DNA of 64,000 nt from Colwellia psychrerythraea (GCF_000764185.1 NZ_JQEC01000004.1:62001-126000), one strand, 5' to 3'; shown: positions 1-9,828, numbered from the stretch's first letter. Notes: a model not told the origin generated them from the sequence alone. Program-made: numbers and translations.

Positions 1-390
1 GGTAGTCACTATAACTTGAAATTAAATAACAGCACTTCACAGGCTAATCGACACAATAATTTTAATGCGAAGTTAAAAGTACAATCACATCAGCAAAAAA
101 AGCCCTATAACAGGCAAGTTAGCCATAAGAACAGTCAGCCAACAAAAAAATATTATGCTCAAAGCAACCATTTGAATAACAAAAGGGTTTACAAAGATAA
201 CAGTAATAATAACGGGCATAATGTGTATAAGACACATAACGTTAGCTCAAAATCAGTTCAGCAAAAAGCGACTAAAACAAAGGTTCATCAACCAAATAAT
301 CATCGCTCAAACCAAAGGCAATCAGCAAATAAAAACTCAGTGAGAAGTGGTGCCCAACATAAGCAGAAGTCGAAACATAGAGTTAATTAG
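1..390 (+). CDS. C-terminal part of a basic low-complexity protein (partial)
   Basis: The frame is open from the first base of the window to the stop at 388-390, so the gene starts upstream and only the last 129 or so residues are seen. They are almost entirely Asn, Gln, Lys, His and Ser with many short repeats and no hydrophobic core, so this stretch is probably disordered and positively charged. A TTG at 16 could serve as a start but has no convincing ribosome binding site. I do not recognise a family. An RNA- or surface-binding tail is possible but not shown. Confidence 0.5.
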   Translation, partial: GSHYNLKLNNSTSQANRHNNFNAKLKVQSHQQKKPYNRQVSHKNSQPTKKYYAQSNHLNNKRVYKDNSNNNGHNVYKTHNVSSKSVQQKATKTKVHQPNNHRSNQRQSANKNSVRSGAQHKQKSKHRVN

Positions 391-584
391 TGATAATAAG
401 AGGCATTTTAAGTTATAGGTGATATTGCATCAATAGTATTCGTATTTATTTAAATACAGGTATATAACATTTAAAATTTGTCTAATATCAAGAACAGGTA
501 GTATGAGTTAAGTTCATTGTGTATGTTATAAATAGGTTAATCTATTTTAGCTGAAGCATAATTAACAAAAGGTTTTAAAGGAAT

Positions 585-1709
585 ATGAGAAGAACTTCAT
601 CAATTTTAAAGAAACATAGAAGCGGGGAGCGTGTATATCTACCCAGTGATTCACGTGATAATCAGTATATTTTGGCTGAAATACCCTTAACGGATAAGTT
701 AATTAATTTAATTACTGGCGATGTTAATGAAACGTTAACTAAGCCCTATCAAAAGTTCTATCAAGCGTTGTCACATAAGATTTTTGAAATAGTTGAAGAA
801 CATGGCTTGTCTCATGTGAATTTTGTTGCCAATAATCGTCTTGTTAGAGTACGTTATAGCGGCGAGCAACAAGTATTACATACTGATCAGCAATCTTTCT
901 TCTTTTACTGCCCTGAACATAACAGTACTTTTAAAGGTTACTTTGATGGCGCTATTCGAGCTAGAAAAATTAAAATATTGTTTTTAGCGACCGGGCAAGA
1001 CCTTAGAGTTAACTCAGGTGAGTTTCATAATAAGGTTTACCAAGCGATAAAAGATATTTCAACAACGATTGGCTTAGCTGAAAATGAGATTAAATTACGT
1101 GATCATCAACATTTAACTTTTGATGTTTTTGCCAAAGACAAAGGTGGCACTAATACAGTCAGTCATACCTTTAGAGAAATCGCTGATCGTTATGAAAGTC
1201 AAAAACAGAGTATTACCAGTGACCACACCTCTATTACTTATGTAGTTGCTAGTGTGCCAATGGCACGTCGATTATTAAAAGGTGCAGATATTGATTATTT
1301 ATCTGAACAGCCATTTACTCAGCTTTATCAAAAAATTGAAAAGGCTTTTAACAAATCGTGTCAGGCTAATCAAATTGATCAAGCCGCTTTACTTGCGAAT
1401 GGAGTATCGCCCTTTGTTCGTTATGATGAAAATGAAGTGTCAGATATTTCTGGTGAGTTAATCTCTATCGGTGTTAATCCAAATAATCCTGAAACGCGTT
1501 TTTGCGTACATTGGGAAGCAGATAAGTTAGTTGATACCTTACGTTTTGTATTTTTTGCTGATAAAAGTGATGAAACACACCACAATTATGGCAAGTTTGT
1601 GAATCAAGCTATTGCAGCTGTCAGGGATTTTTCTGATGAAGTTGATTGGAAGAAAGAAAGTGACGATATTATTGTTAGGGTACATCAACATATTATGCTG
1701 AATGTATAA
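585..1709 (+). CDS. DUF3083-family protein with internal duplication
   Basis: A soluble 374-residue protein without signal peptide or membrane segment. I match it from memory to the uncharacterised DUF3083 family of Shewanella/Colwellia-type bacteria; function unknown. It appears built from two copies of one fold. The stretch around residues 50-165 (YQKFYQAL, then an NRLVRVRYS strand, then KIKILFLATG and a YQAI helix) is echoed at about 240-350 (FTQLYQKI, PFVRYDEN, TLRFVFFA, FVNQAIAAVRDF). A GGA-containing purine stretch lies very close to the ATG. The gene ends in a strong terminator shared with the convergent gene at 1796-2263. Confidence 0.75.
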   Translation: MRRTSSILKKHRSGERVYLPSDSRDNQYILAEIPLTDKLINLITGDVNETLTKPYQKFYQALSHKIFEIVEEHGLSHVNFVANNRLVRVRYSGEQQVLHTDQQSFFFYCPEHNSTFKGYFDGAIRARKIKILFLATGQDLRVNSGEFHNKVYQAIKDISTTIGLAENEIKLRDHQHLTFDVFAKDKGGTNTVSHTFREIADRYESQKQSITSDHTSITYVVASVPMARRLLKGADIDYLSEQPFTQLYQKIEKAFNKSCQANQIDQAALLANGVSPFVRYDENEVSDISGELISIGVNPNNPETRFCVHWEADKLVDTLRFVFFADKSDETHHNYGKFVNQAIAAVRDFSDEVDWKKESDDIIVRVHQHIMLNV

Positions 1710-1763
1710 GTATTGTTAACATCACCTAGTCTAGAGTGGTGAACCTGCAGGTAACTTATTATA

Positions 1764-1793
1764 AAATCCAGCATTTACTTGCTGGATTTTTTT
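1764..1793 (+). terminator. Bidirectional rho-independent terminator
   Basis: A perfect 9-bp stem (AAATCCAGC at 1764-1772, GCTGGATTT at 1781-1789) with an 8-nt loop runs into seven T residues on the plus strand. The minus strand also has a short T-run, so it can serve both convergent genes. Confidence 0.85.
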
Positions 1794-1795
1794 GC

Positions 1796-2263
1796 CTATA
1801 ACTTTGCCTTTTTTCGGCGAATATAAAGTGTTCTATTGAGTTTAGCGACGATATCTCCTTGTTCGTCTTTTACGTACACTGGAATTTCAGGTAAGTATTT
1901 ATCACCATTTTCAGTGTGAGTAATAATATCATCAATGAATTGTTGATTAATGGCAAAATCAGCAGTGACCTTACCCTTACCAGGTTTTATAAAATCAATG
2001 TCAGCTGATTTATCCCACACCACATATTGATCGCCTAACTGTGCCAGTAGCATCAACATATAAAACGGGTCAGTCATGGCGAATAAAGAACCGCCAAAAT
2101 GACTACCAACAGCATTTTTATTCCAAGGACGTAATGTTAGTTCAACACGCGCCACTTTAAAGTCAGTTGATATATATTTGACGTGAATACCGGCAAAAAA
2201 TAAAGGTGGCCAGAGGTTCATAATAAGGCGAAATAACCAAGATTTTTTAAAAAATAAATTCAT
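1796..2263 (-). CDS. Hotdog-fold thioesterase-like protein (DUF4442 type)
   Basis: This 155-residue protein resembles the DUF4442/YiiD C-terminal group of hotdog thioesterase-like proteins. Visible features are the NxxGSHFGGSLFAMTDPF helix region around residues 49-66, typical of the hotdog central helix, followed by beta strands such as VTADFAIN and the closing VAKLNRTLYIRRK. The likely activity is hydrolysis of acyl-CoA or a related thioester, but the substrate is unknown. The first 30 residues are hydrophobic and aromatic rather than a clean signal peptide. It stands alone and converges on the DUF3083 gene. Confidence 0.7.
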   Translation of the reverse strand: MNLFFKKSWLFRLIMNLWPPLFFAGIHVKYISTDFKVARVELTLRPWNKNAVGSHFGGSLFAMTDPFYMLMLLAQLGDQYVVWDKSADIDFIKPGKGKVTADFAINQQFIDDIITHTENGDKYLPEIPVYVKDEQGDIVAKLNRTLYIRRKKAKL

Positions 2264-2478
2264 ATTTTATCACTTTTTTATCTAACTTTAGTAGTTTAAC
2301 TACTTAGAATTGAACGATAATGTTAATCTCATCGTACCAGTTGTAAAGGAGTAATATAAACCTTATAGTTTTTAAAATCCAGTTTGTGCTTGTTACATTA
2401 ATATCTAGAATGGCTACCTAGAAGAAATAACAAGATAAGCTGAAGGGTGATGTATGCATTGTTTGATCAACTATTGAT

Positions 2479-3390
2479 TTAATTCGTTGAATCCATTTCT
2501 TCTTTTAACCAGCGAGTAAAAACGGTTAAACGGGCTATTTTTGCAGAATTTTCATGGTAAACAAAATAACGTTTTACTACATTCGGGTGAGGAATGTTAA
2601 CTGGTATAACAAGTTGGCCAGCGTTGAGCTGCTCAATAATCAAATTTCGGGCAGCCAAAGTGAAACCGTGGCCATTTTGTACCGCATTAAGAGCCATATC
2701 CGTGCTGTGTACTTTTGTCCATTGCTGATGCGCTTGATAACCTTGGGTATTAGCATTTTCAAACCAAGATGGCCAATCGTAACAGCCTGGTTTATCTAAA
2801 CTAACCAACCAAGTTTTCAGTAAATCCTCAGGCATGTTAAAAGCCGTTGATTTAGCAAGAGCTGCAGAGCACACAGGATAGACAGGAGCTTCACCAAAAT
2901 ACTCACAAGTAAACGTTGGGTCAGTATGCTTCACTACATTGTTGCCAAAGCGAATAGCAAGATCAATATGTTGCTCTTTAAGCTTGTCAAAATGAGCAGA
3001 CGATAAAACCCTAATTGTTATATCAGGATATTGTGCTGAGAACTTCTTCAGTTTTGGCATTAGCCATAAAGCAGTAAAGGCTTGTGTGGAGCTAATCGTT
3101 AAACTTCCCGCTATCTCTTCAGCAGTGATCTCCTCGATACTTTTTTCTATTATTTTAAAAGCTTGTTGGCTAGCGACGAGTAAGGTTTTTCCTTGCTGGG
3201 TTAACAGCATGCTTTTAGCTTTGCGTATAAACAGTTGCTGGCCGAGGTTCTCTTCTAATTGTCGCATTTGCTGGCTAACTGCCGCTTGCGAAATACAAAG
3301 CTCGGTAGCTGCTTTACCATAACTTTGATGCCGAGCCGCGCATTCAAAGCTATGTAGTAAGTTAATATTCCCTAATGCTTTTTTAATCAT
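2479..3390 (-). CDS. LysR-family transcriptional regulator, GcvA-like
   Basis: A 303-residue LysR regulator of normal length. Residues 8-65 form the winged helix (FECAARHQSYGKAATELCISQAAVSQQMRQLEENLGQQLF), and the rest is the periplasmic-binding-protein-like effector domain starting near SLTISSTQAFTALWLMPKL. The WLMPRL-like motif and overall sequence resemble the GcvA subgroup. It is divergent from the isocitrate lyase/PEP mutase-family gene 174 bases away, the usual arrangement of a LysR regulator with its target. A palindrome at 3429-3449 is the probable binding site. The effector is unknown. Confidence 0.88.
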   Translation of the reverse strand: MIKKALGNINLLHSFECAARHQSYGKAATELCISQAAVSQQMRQLEENLGQQLFIRKAKSMLLTQQGKTLLVASQQAFKIIEKSIEEITAEEIAGSLTISSTQAFTALWLMPKLKKFSAQYPDITIRVLSSAHFDKLKEQHIDLAIRFGNNVVKHTDPTFTCEYFGEAPVYPVCSAALAKSTAFNMPEDLLKTWLVSLDKPGCYDWPSWFENANTQGYQAHQQWTKVHSTDMALNAVQNGHGFTLAARNLIIEQLNAGQLVIPVNIPHPNVVKRYFVYHENSAKIARLTVFTRWLKEEMDSTN

Positions 3391-3428
3391 GATGTGAAGG
3401 TGATGAAATTTAAGTTACATAAAACTAC

Positions 3429-3449
3429 ATTATAAGCATAGCTTATAAT
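3429..3449. promoter_or_regulatory. Palindromic LysR-type operator
   Basis: ATTATAAGC and GCTTATAAT form perfect 9-bp arms around ATA, midway between divergent genes. It contains the T-N11-A core typical of LysR boxes (T at 3433, A at 3445). It lies 39 bases upstream of the LysR start and 115 bases upstream of the enzyme gene, so autoregulation and target control are both plausible. Confidence 0.6.
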
Positions 3450-3564
3450 TATAGTCAGTTTTTATCGTTGGTTTTTAAAGAGCCTAAACTGCAAAATTGT
3501 TTTATCAAACATTTGTGACCGACTTATCGGGCATACTTATAACAGTTAACACAGAGATAAAATT

Positions 3565-4350
3565 ATGAATACAACAGCATTCACATCACAACATCAACAA
3601 ATCACACCATTATTACTTTGTAACGTGTGGGATGTAGCAAGTGCAAAAACAGCCGAGAAAATGGGCTTTAGTGCAATTGGTACTTCAAGCGCCGCTATTG
3701 CGCGCATGTTGGGTTATGCCGATGGCGAGCATATGCAATTTGCAGAATTACTCTTTATCGTTAAGCGTATTGCCGCCTGTTGTAAGTTGCCGCTAAGTGT
3801 AGATATTGAAGCTGGTTTTAGTGATGATCCTCAAGTAACCGCTGGTTATATTAAAGCGTTAGCAGAGGTCGGTGTGGTAGGCATTAATATTGAAGACAGT
3901 AAAGTAAATAAAGCTGATGGGCAGCGATCATTAATTAATGGAGATAATTTTGCCAAATTCCTTTTAGCAATAACTAGTGAGCTATTAAAAGACAATATTG
4001 ACGTTTTTATTAACGTTAGAACAGATACTTTTTTACTTGGCATTGAGGGGGCACTTAAAGAAACCCAAAAACGTGCCGATTTATACCAGGTTGCTGGTGC
4101 TAATGGTTTATTTGTGCCTTGTATTGTTGACAAACAAGCCATTGAAACTGTGGTTAATTGCACAATATTACCCGTTAATGTTATGTGTATGCCCGATTTA
4201 CCAGGCTTTAATAATCTGAAATTATTGGGTGTTAAACGCATCAGTATGGGGAATTTTATGTTTGATGTTTTGCAAGATGATTTTACAGCAAGACTTAACA
4301 ATATTATGAAAGCCAACTCATTCAAGCCAGTATTTGAGCCAGTGCTATAA
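3565..4350 (+). CDS. Isocitrate lyase/PEP mutase-family protein
   Basis: The 261-residue product is a TIM-barrel enzyme of the isocitrate lyase/phosphoenolpyruvate mutase superfamily. Diagnostic stretches are NVWDVASAKTAEKMGFSAIGTSSAAIA (17-43), the metal-binding LSVDIEAGFSDD (about 74-85), VGINIEDS (about 102-109) and INVRTDTFL (about 148-156). Members form or break C-C or C-P bonds next to a carboxylate, such as 2-methylisocitrate, oxaloacetate or phosphonopyruvate. The KKCGH-type motif of true isocitrate lyase is absent, so the substrate cannot be named. It is probably controlled by the divergent LysR gene. Confidence 0.85.
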   Translation: MNTTAFTSQHQQITPLLLCNVWDVASAKTAEKMGFSAIGTSSAAIARMLGYADGEHMQFAELLFIVKRIAACCKLPLSVDIEAGFSDDPQVTAGYIKALAEVGVVGINIEDSKVNKADGQRSLINGDNFAKFLLAITSELLKDNIDVFINVRTDTFLLGIEGALKETQKRADLYQVAGANGLFVPCIVDKQAIETVVNCTILPVNVMCMPDLPGFNNLKLLGVKRISMGNFMFDVLQDDFTARLNNIMKANSFKPVFEPVL

Positions 4351-4566
4351 GCAGTATCTCAGCCAGTTCCTCAACCATAATTACATGGCTTTATCTCTCA
4401 ATATTATTTGAAATCATGCATCGATGATGTTTTAAGTAATATTGAAAGGTAAGATGAAATGTCTAACAAAAAGTTAATTTAAATATTGTAGTCAATGGCT
4501 TATCGCATTACCTTAGGAGGTAAATAAAAATTAGTAAATTCGAAGCATAAATTACAGGATGTAATA

Positions 4567-7419
4567 ATGAATGAAGAAGTTAAAGCGTTAAGGTCAGAGT
4601 TAGCGCTGGTTAAACTTCAATTTAGTCAACGACTTGGTGCGGTTGAAAATCGTTTGAATAACTTGCTGGCGCAAGAAGAAATATCCGCGGAACAATATCA
4701 AGAAATTAGCCAAGTTGAAGATAATAACTTAGCGCATACGCAGCCTTCTTCCTTAAGAGAAACTGCCGCGGGAGTCGCAGTACCTAAACCTGTGCCACCT
4801 AAATCAAAAATTGATGATGAGTATTCATCATCAAGTCAGGAGGTGTCTGCAGCAACTTTTGTCATTCCTTCATTTATCACGGTGATTATTCAAACTATAT
4901 TATCATCTTTCTTTGACTGGCTTTCACCGGTTACTCAATTATATCAATCATATAAAGCTAGAGGTATGTTAGGCATATTTGTGCTCACTATCGTTGGTAT
5001 AGGTTTAACCCTTGCGGGATTTGGCTATTTAATGCAGTTGCTTATCGACCAATTAGGCGCTGGCTATAAATCGTTATTAATGTGTTTAGCGGCATTTTCA
5101 GTGATGGGGGTAGGCATAGGTCTCAAGATTAAAACTCGCTTTGCTGAGTTTGCTACTGCCATCGTTACCTTAGGCATATTATTGGCTTACAGTACTGTTT
5201 ATTTTTCAGGTAGTGTCTACGGGCTTATCCCCAATATGGTTGTGTTAATTTTATACCTAGCCATCGCCTTGCTCTGTCATACTTTGGCACAGTGGTTAGA
5301 TACCAAAGTTGTATCTGCTTTGGGCATAATAGGCATAGCCACTATGCCTATGTTGTCAAATGTTATTAATATTGAGCCAGTGTATTATTTATTATCTTTG
5401 GCTTTTGTAGCGGCTAGCAGTTTAGTTCTATCTTACAAACATGTAGGGATTTGGCTTGCGCACTTAAGTTTAGCCTTCACTTTTCTGTCTATTGAGTGGA
5501 TTATCGGTTTTGAAAGTATCCTTATATCTGCTTGGCTGGTAAATCTGTTTTATCTACTATTTTTTAGCTACGTTTGTATTTCATTATATAAAGAAAATTC
5601 CCTCATTAAGCAGAGGTTAACCTTTCTCGCTGCACTTGTGGGCACAACTATCTTACTATTTTGGCAAGCAACAAGTTTATTTACTAGTCAAATAAGCGTT
5701 AGTTTTTCCTTGAATACCTTAATTGCCGTAGCTGTCAGTGTATTCTTTTATAAAGTTAAACGTGAACTAACACATTTTTTCATTCTACTTGCTGCTTCTT
5801 GGGGCGTACTTACTATTGTAAGCGCTATTAGTGATGCTTATTGGGGCATAGTTTGGGCTATAGAAGGGATTTTTTTACTGGCGATTGGTCGTCGATATAA
5901 TTTTTCAAACTCTATTACTCAGGGGCAAATACTCACAGCAATAGCACTGTTATATTCCTGGTCTGCGTTGCTTATGTATTTCCCATTACCGGCGCTCAAA
6001 TCTGTTGATGGCTGGGTGTTATCACTGATGATTGCGGCAATAATTGCCATTTGGCAACGTCTTATCAATGATACAAAGATATTTGATCAGTTAAGCAGAA
6101 ATAAAGTTAAGCCGTTCCTACAATTATTAGAAGCAATTTGGCTAAGTACTTTACTTGTTGTCAGCGCCGATATCTGGCTAGGGCAGTGGACTGGCGCTAT
6201 GGTGATCTTTATTCAGCTAGCTTTATTATTTAGAGCGAGGAGCTGCCAACAAGTGAGCATAGAAATATTGGCAGCATTCCTTGTCATAGTGCCATTATTT
6301 TATGTCTACCAAGGGGGATTAATAGCAGATAGTTATCGCTTCATGATGCTGCCATTATTTGCGAAACTTGCCTTAATATCTGTATTTCTGCAACTTTGGT
6401 TATGGTCTGCTTTTTATCGGAAATGCCACGTTGATAGTAAAATGAAAAATGTTGCGGAAGCATTAAGAATTGTGTTTTATATGCTCATTCCTATTTGCTG
6501 GGTAGGCTCGGTTATCCGCCGTTTTGATGAAGAGTCACTGATGTTATTATGGGGTTCACCATTATTAGCACTTTTACTGGCAAGTAAAGTAAAGCACTTT
6601 TTACTGTATAAAGAGACACAAATATTAACCGGGTTAGCAAGTTTAGCTTTTGTTATCGCTATCGGAGAACTATCACTGATAAATAGCATTATTGCCTTGT
6701 CTGGTTTTACCGGATTTTATGCTTTCGCTTATTACTTGAATCGCAAAAACTCAGCTGATATACATCAATTTATTTGTAGCTGGGGAGTACTAATGTTTGG
6801 TTTTGCTGTGCCAAATATTGTTGGCTCTCAAACAGACAGTCTTTTTTATGGAATCATTACGGCAGGAGTATACTGGACTGCGGTGTTTACTGCTTTGAAT
6901 CAATCAGAGCACTTAAAAAGAAATGAAACATTTATCACTGTGGTTAATATACTCTTGGTTGTTGCGGCGTGGTTACTGACCTCATCATCAGCAAGTTATG
7001 CAATAGTGCCTGCTATATTCATTTTTGCTTGTTTGTATCAAAAAGAACAAAGATTTGCTCGAAGTAAATTAGCTGAAAAATTAAAGTTTAATGGTGATTT
7101 ATTATTACACTCTATCGCGGTTATTACCTATGTATGCATGTTTTATTCGCTTGAAACATATCGTTTAGAGCTATTAATTTCACCTGTATTAGCTGTGCAT
7201 GGTGCGATGATTTTATTCTTAAAAGATAGACGTTTAACAACAGTGAAATTTAGTTTTGTATTGATTTTATTGGGCATTGTCAAACTTGCAATGATTGATG
7301 CTGCTAATGCATTGTTATGGCAGAAGGTCATATTATTTATGGGCATAGGTATATTTATTTTACTGGCATCATTTTGGTATCAAAAGTTAGTGAATAGTAG
7401 AGAAACATCAATAAGTTAG
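4567..7419 (+). CDS. DUF2339 multi-spanning membrane protein
   Basis: A 950-residue protein. Residues 1-40 form a short coiled coil (EVKALRSELALVKLQFSQRLGAVENRLNNLL), followed by a polar linker to about residue 90. The rest is some twenty or more hydrophobic helices, starting near FVIPSFITVIIQTILSSFFDWL. This is the DUF2339 architecture: a cytoplasmic coiled-coil head and a very large inner-membrane domain of unknown function. The ATG has AGGATG shortly upstream. The gene is apparently monocistronic. Confidence 0.85.
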   Translation: MNEEVKALRSELALVKLQFSQRLGAVENRLNNLLAQEEISAEQYQEISQVEDNNLAHTQPSSLRETAAGVAVPKPVPPKSKIDDEYSSSSQEVSAATFVIPSFITVIIQTILSSFFDWLSPVTQLYQSYKARGMLGIFVLTIVGIGLTLAGFGYLMQLLIDQLGAGYKSLLMCLAAFSVMGVGIGLKIKTRFAEFATAIVTLGILLAYSTVYFSGSVYGLIPNMVVLILYLAIALLCHTLAQWLDTKVVSALGIIGIATMPMLSNVINIEPVYYLLSLAFVAASSLVLSYKHVGIWLAHLSLAFTFLSIEWIIGFESILISAWLVNLFYLLFFSYVCISLYKENSLIKQRLTFLAALVGTTILLFWQATSLFTSQISVSFSLNTLIAVAVSVFFYKVKRELTHFFILLAASWGVLTIVSAISDAYWGIVWAIEGIFLLAIGRRYNFSNSITQGQILTAIALLYSWSALLMYFPLPALKSVDGWVLSLMIAAIIAIWQRLINDTKIFDQLSRNKVKPFLQLLEAIWLSTLLVVSADIWLGQWTGAMVIFIQLALLFRARSCQQVSIEILAAFLVIVPLFYVYQGGLIADSYRFMMLPLFAKLALISVFLQLWLWSAFYRKCHVDSKMKNVAEALRIVFYMLIPICWVGSVIRRFDEESLMLLWGSPLLALLLASKVKHFLLYKETQILTGLASLAFVIAIGELSLINSIIALSGFTGFYAFAYYLNRKNSADIHQFICSWGVLMFGFAVPNIVGSQTDSLFYGIITAGVYWTAVFTALNQSEHLKRNETFITVVNILLVVAAWLLTSSSASYAIVPAIFIFACLYQKEQRFARSKLAEKLKFNGDLLLHSIAVITYVCMFYSLETYRLELLISPVLAVHGAMILFLKDRRLTTVKFSFVLILLGIVKLAMIDAANALLWQKVILFMGIGIFILLASFWYQKLVNSRETSIS

Positions 7420-7642
7420 TTTTATTTTTTCGTTGGGATATTATAATTTGTGAGCAAGTGTGAAGATATTACTCTAGCTGTTCAATAAGTTATTGCTCAG
7501 TATATGGAGATAATTGCTCAAATACTTGTCATCCTTAACTAGCATTAACACGGTTAATCAGCCACCCATAATAACTTGCTCATATTTACTGTCTCAGTAG
7601 GAAACGAGCCTATTTAGCTAATTGATCGCTTATCATGAAATT

Positions 7643-7675
7643 AATGCCAGTCAATAAACCTTGACTGGCATTTTG
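7643..7675. terminator. Rho-independent terminator between convergent genes
   Basis: A perfect 12-bp stem (AATGCCAGTCAA at 7643-7654, TTGACTGGCATT at 7661-7672) with a 6-nt loop, flanked by short A and T runs. It lies between the DUF2339 gene and the convergent cytochrome gene and probably serves both. Confidence 0.75.
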
Positions 7676-7698
7676 TCAGAAAGACTAGTTAGGGAATA

Positions 7699-9828
7699 TT
7701 ATAGTGTTTTCATGTATTCAACTAATTCCCAGCGCTGTGTATCATCAAATGTTGGTGTTGTAGAACCGTCAGCGTGTTCAAACATAACAGGGCCGTAATT
7801 GTGACCTACGTTGGTATCACCTTCTCTGAATGTTTTGAATTTAAAGCCGTTATAACCCTCAGCCATAAATCCTACTTTAGTGGTATCAAATTCACGACTA
7901 CCTACCATAAAGGTATCTGGACGGAATTTATCACCAACATCTCCTTTACGCTTTTTAGGTAGAAATAAGTCGTATAACGTTGGTACCGAGCCATTATGTA
8001 AATAAGGAGCCGTTGCCCAAATACCGTTGAGAGCACGACCTTTATAAGCTAATAAGGAGTTATAGGGGTTAGCTGTAGTATCTACTCGGTAATTCCCCGA
8101 CTTGATTGTATTGGGAATTTTATTCTCAAAAAAAGATGAAGCTAAAACATAAAGTCGGTCTAACCAGCGACGAATAAAAAACTTATCAGGGTCTGGTGTA
8201 CCAATTACGCCTTTGGTGGCCGATGTTAATATTTGCACCACAGGTGCATTTTCACGAATAACGACATCTCCAACATCGGTTGACTGCACTGTGTGTTTAA
8301 AGTTACCCGATTTTCCAATTGCCATTACCCCATTCATGGCAGCTTTTTTATCTGTTTGAATGACGTTTATGTCAGTCATGTTGGCAATAATCATACGATC
8401 AGCATTATTACGATCAACCACTTCATGGCAAGACTGACAGTGTTTTGCATAAAGAAGTTCACCATTTTTTGCTTTACCTTGGTCAATATCACCTAATGTT
8501 TGTTGTGGCCAAACTGGAGATTGTAATAATTTTAGCTGCGCTTCTAAACGATGTAAATTTGTTACATCAATAGAAGATTTAAAATTAACGACTTCGTTTT
8601 TATTTTCTTGATCGGTTAAGGTTGTGGATAAATCAAAACCACTTTTTTTATGAGAGGTCCAATCTAACTGACCAAATACGCCAATGACTTCACCGGTATT
8701 ACGACCTAATGGACCTACACCGCTGTTATTGGCTAAGCCATTCCACTGGGTATAATCGGATTGTCCTACATCCCAAATAAAGGGATAACTAACGGGTGCA
8801 TTGGGTTCGTTAAATATTGCGTTGCGCACGCGTAATAAATCACGTTTATTAAGTCCAGGGTAGCCGTCGTTTGGTGAGGATAAACGCTTTAAAATTAAAC
8901 CAAAATGTTTGTCGACAATAATATTTTCACTGATATTGTGCAATACAAGGTCAATTTGCTTGCTGGTTAATACTCTACGACCACCAGGGGCCGTAACCAT
9001 CGACATTGCTTGTGCTAATTGTGGTTTGTTAATCATGTGCTGTAATACACGATTATAAATACGGCCAAAGGCATCTAAACGTGCGTAACCATAATCGATA
9101 TGACTGTGGTTAACAGTGTTATAGAGTTTTATGGTGTTGAACCACTGCATCAAGTCTTCCTCAACCGCAGCTACATTTTTATAATTATTTTTACGCGCAA
9201 TAACATTTTCAACAAAACGCCTTTTTTTAACATCGTCTGTTATAGTCGCTTGCATTGATTTTTCTAAAGCGGTTAAGAAACCCACCATGTCGGCCATTGA
9301 TGGACCGCCATCAATGCGAATAGCATGCGTGACCCCGTTCTTTGTGATGTTTACTTGACTGGTATGACACGCAGCACAGGTATAGCCAATGTAGTCTTTA
9401 CCTTGATAAGTGTCTTTTACAATGCCCACGGGTAATCCATCAGGATTTAAGAAGGTTGGCTGTTGAGGAAGGTAGCGATATTTATCAATATGTTGATTAT
9501 CGCGAAACAGTGTTGCTGAATCAGCTTGCTCTAACACCATAAATAAATCATAAGGCATTAAATCTGAGCCTTGCGTGGTGTTATAAAACCACAATGATTG
9601 TGCTTCTGTCCAACCTTGATCTAAATAAGTTGGCGTTTGATAACTTTCACCAAAGGCTCCATTATTAATGGCGATAGCCCCACGTTGTGGGTCGTCATCC
9701 CAATTTTGGTAAGTTTTACCCGTAATAATGGCAATAACCATCAATCCTATAACAAGCCCAACAAAGAGCCTGATATGTTTGAATAATTTTCGGAAGGTTG
9801 AATAGATGAACGTGAGTAGCGTCGCCAT
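7699..9828 (-). CDS. Membrane-anchored di-haem cytochrome c, peroxidase/RoxA-like
   Basis: The protein has an N-terminal membrane anchor (about residues 18-38, LFVGLVIGLMVIAIITG) and a large periplasmic domain with two haem c sites: CAACH at 151-155 and CQSCH at 464-468. The C-terminal APYLHNGSVPTLYDLFLP stretch is typical of the di-haem peroxidase superfamily that also includes the rubber oxygenase RoxA. The spacing and size (709 residues) fit the RoxA-like branch better than short bacterial CcpA peroxidases. The substrate is unknown. I chose the ATG at 9828 over one at 9846, because AAGGA sits seven bases before it and nothing similar precedes the longer start. Confidence 0.82.
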   Translation of the reverse strand: MATLLTFIYSTFRKLFKHIRLFVGLVIGLMVIAIITGKTYQNWDDDPQRGAIAINNGAFGESYQTPTYLDQGWTEAQSLWFYNTTQGSDLMPYDLFMVLEQADSATLFRDNQHIDKYRYLPQQPTFLNPDGLPVGIVKDTYQGKDYIGYTCAACHTSQVNITKNGVTHAIRIDGGPSMADMVGFLTALEKSMQATITDDVKKRRFVENVIARKNNYKNVAAVEEDLMQWFNTIKLYNTVNHSHIDYGYARLDAFGRIYNRVLQHMINKPQLAQAMSMVTAPGGRRVLTSKQIDLVLHNISENIIVDKHFGLILKRLSSPNDGYPGLNKRDLLRVRNAIFNEPNAPVSYPFIWDVGQSDYTQWNGLANNSGVGPLGRNTGEVIGVFGQLDWTSHKKSGFDLSTTLTDQENKNEVVNFKSSIDVTNLHRLEAQLKLLQSPVWPQQTLGDIDQGKAKNGELLYAKHCQSCHEVVDRNNADRMIIANMTDINVIQTDKKAAMNGVMAIGKSGNFKHTVQSTDVGDVVIRENAPVVQILTSATKGVIGTPDPDKFFIRRWLDRLYVLASSFFENKIPNTIKSGNYRVDTTANPYNSLLAYKGRALNGIWATAPYLHNGSVPTLYDLFLPKKRKGDVGDKFRPDTFMVGSREFDTTKVGFMAEGYNGFKFKTFREGDTNVGHNYGPVMFEHADGSTTPTFDDTQRWELVEYMKTL

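Noticed and set aside
3846..4325. A 159-codon open frame on the minus strand inside the isocitrate lyase-like gene.
   Set aside because: It is fully antisense to a clear enzyme gene and its product has no recognisable features, so it is a by-product of codon use on the other strand.
4511..4566. A consensus AGGAGG at 4515-4520 upstream of the DUF2339 gene.
   Set aside because: No start codon lies within a workable distance; the actual ATG at 4567 has its own weaker site.
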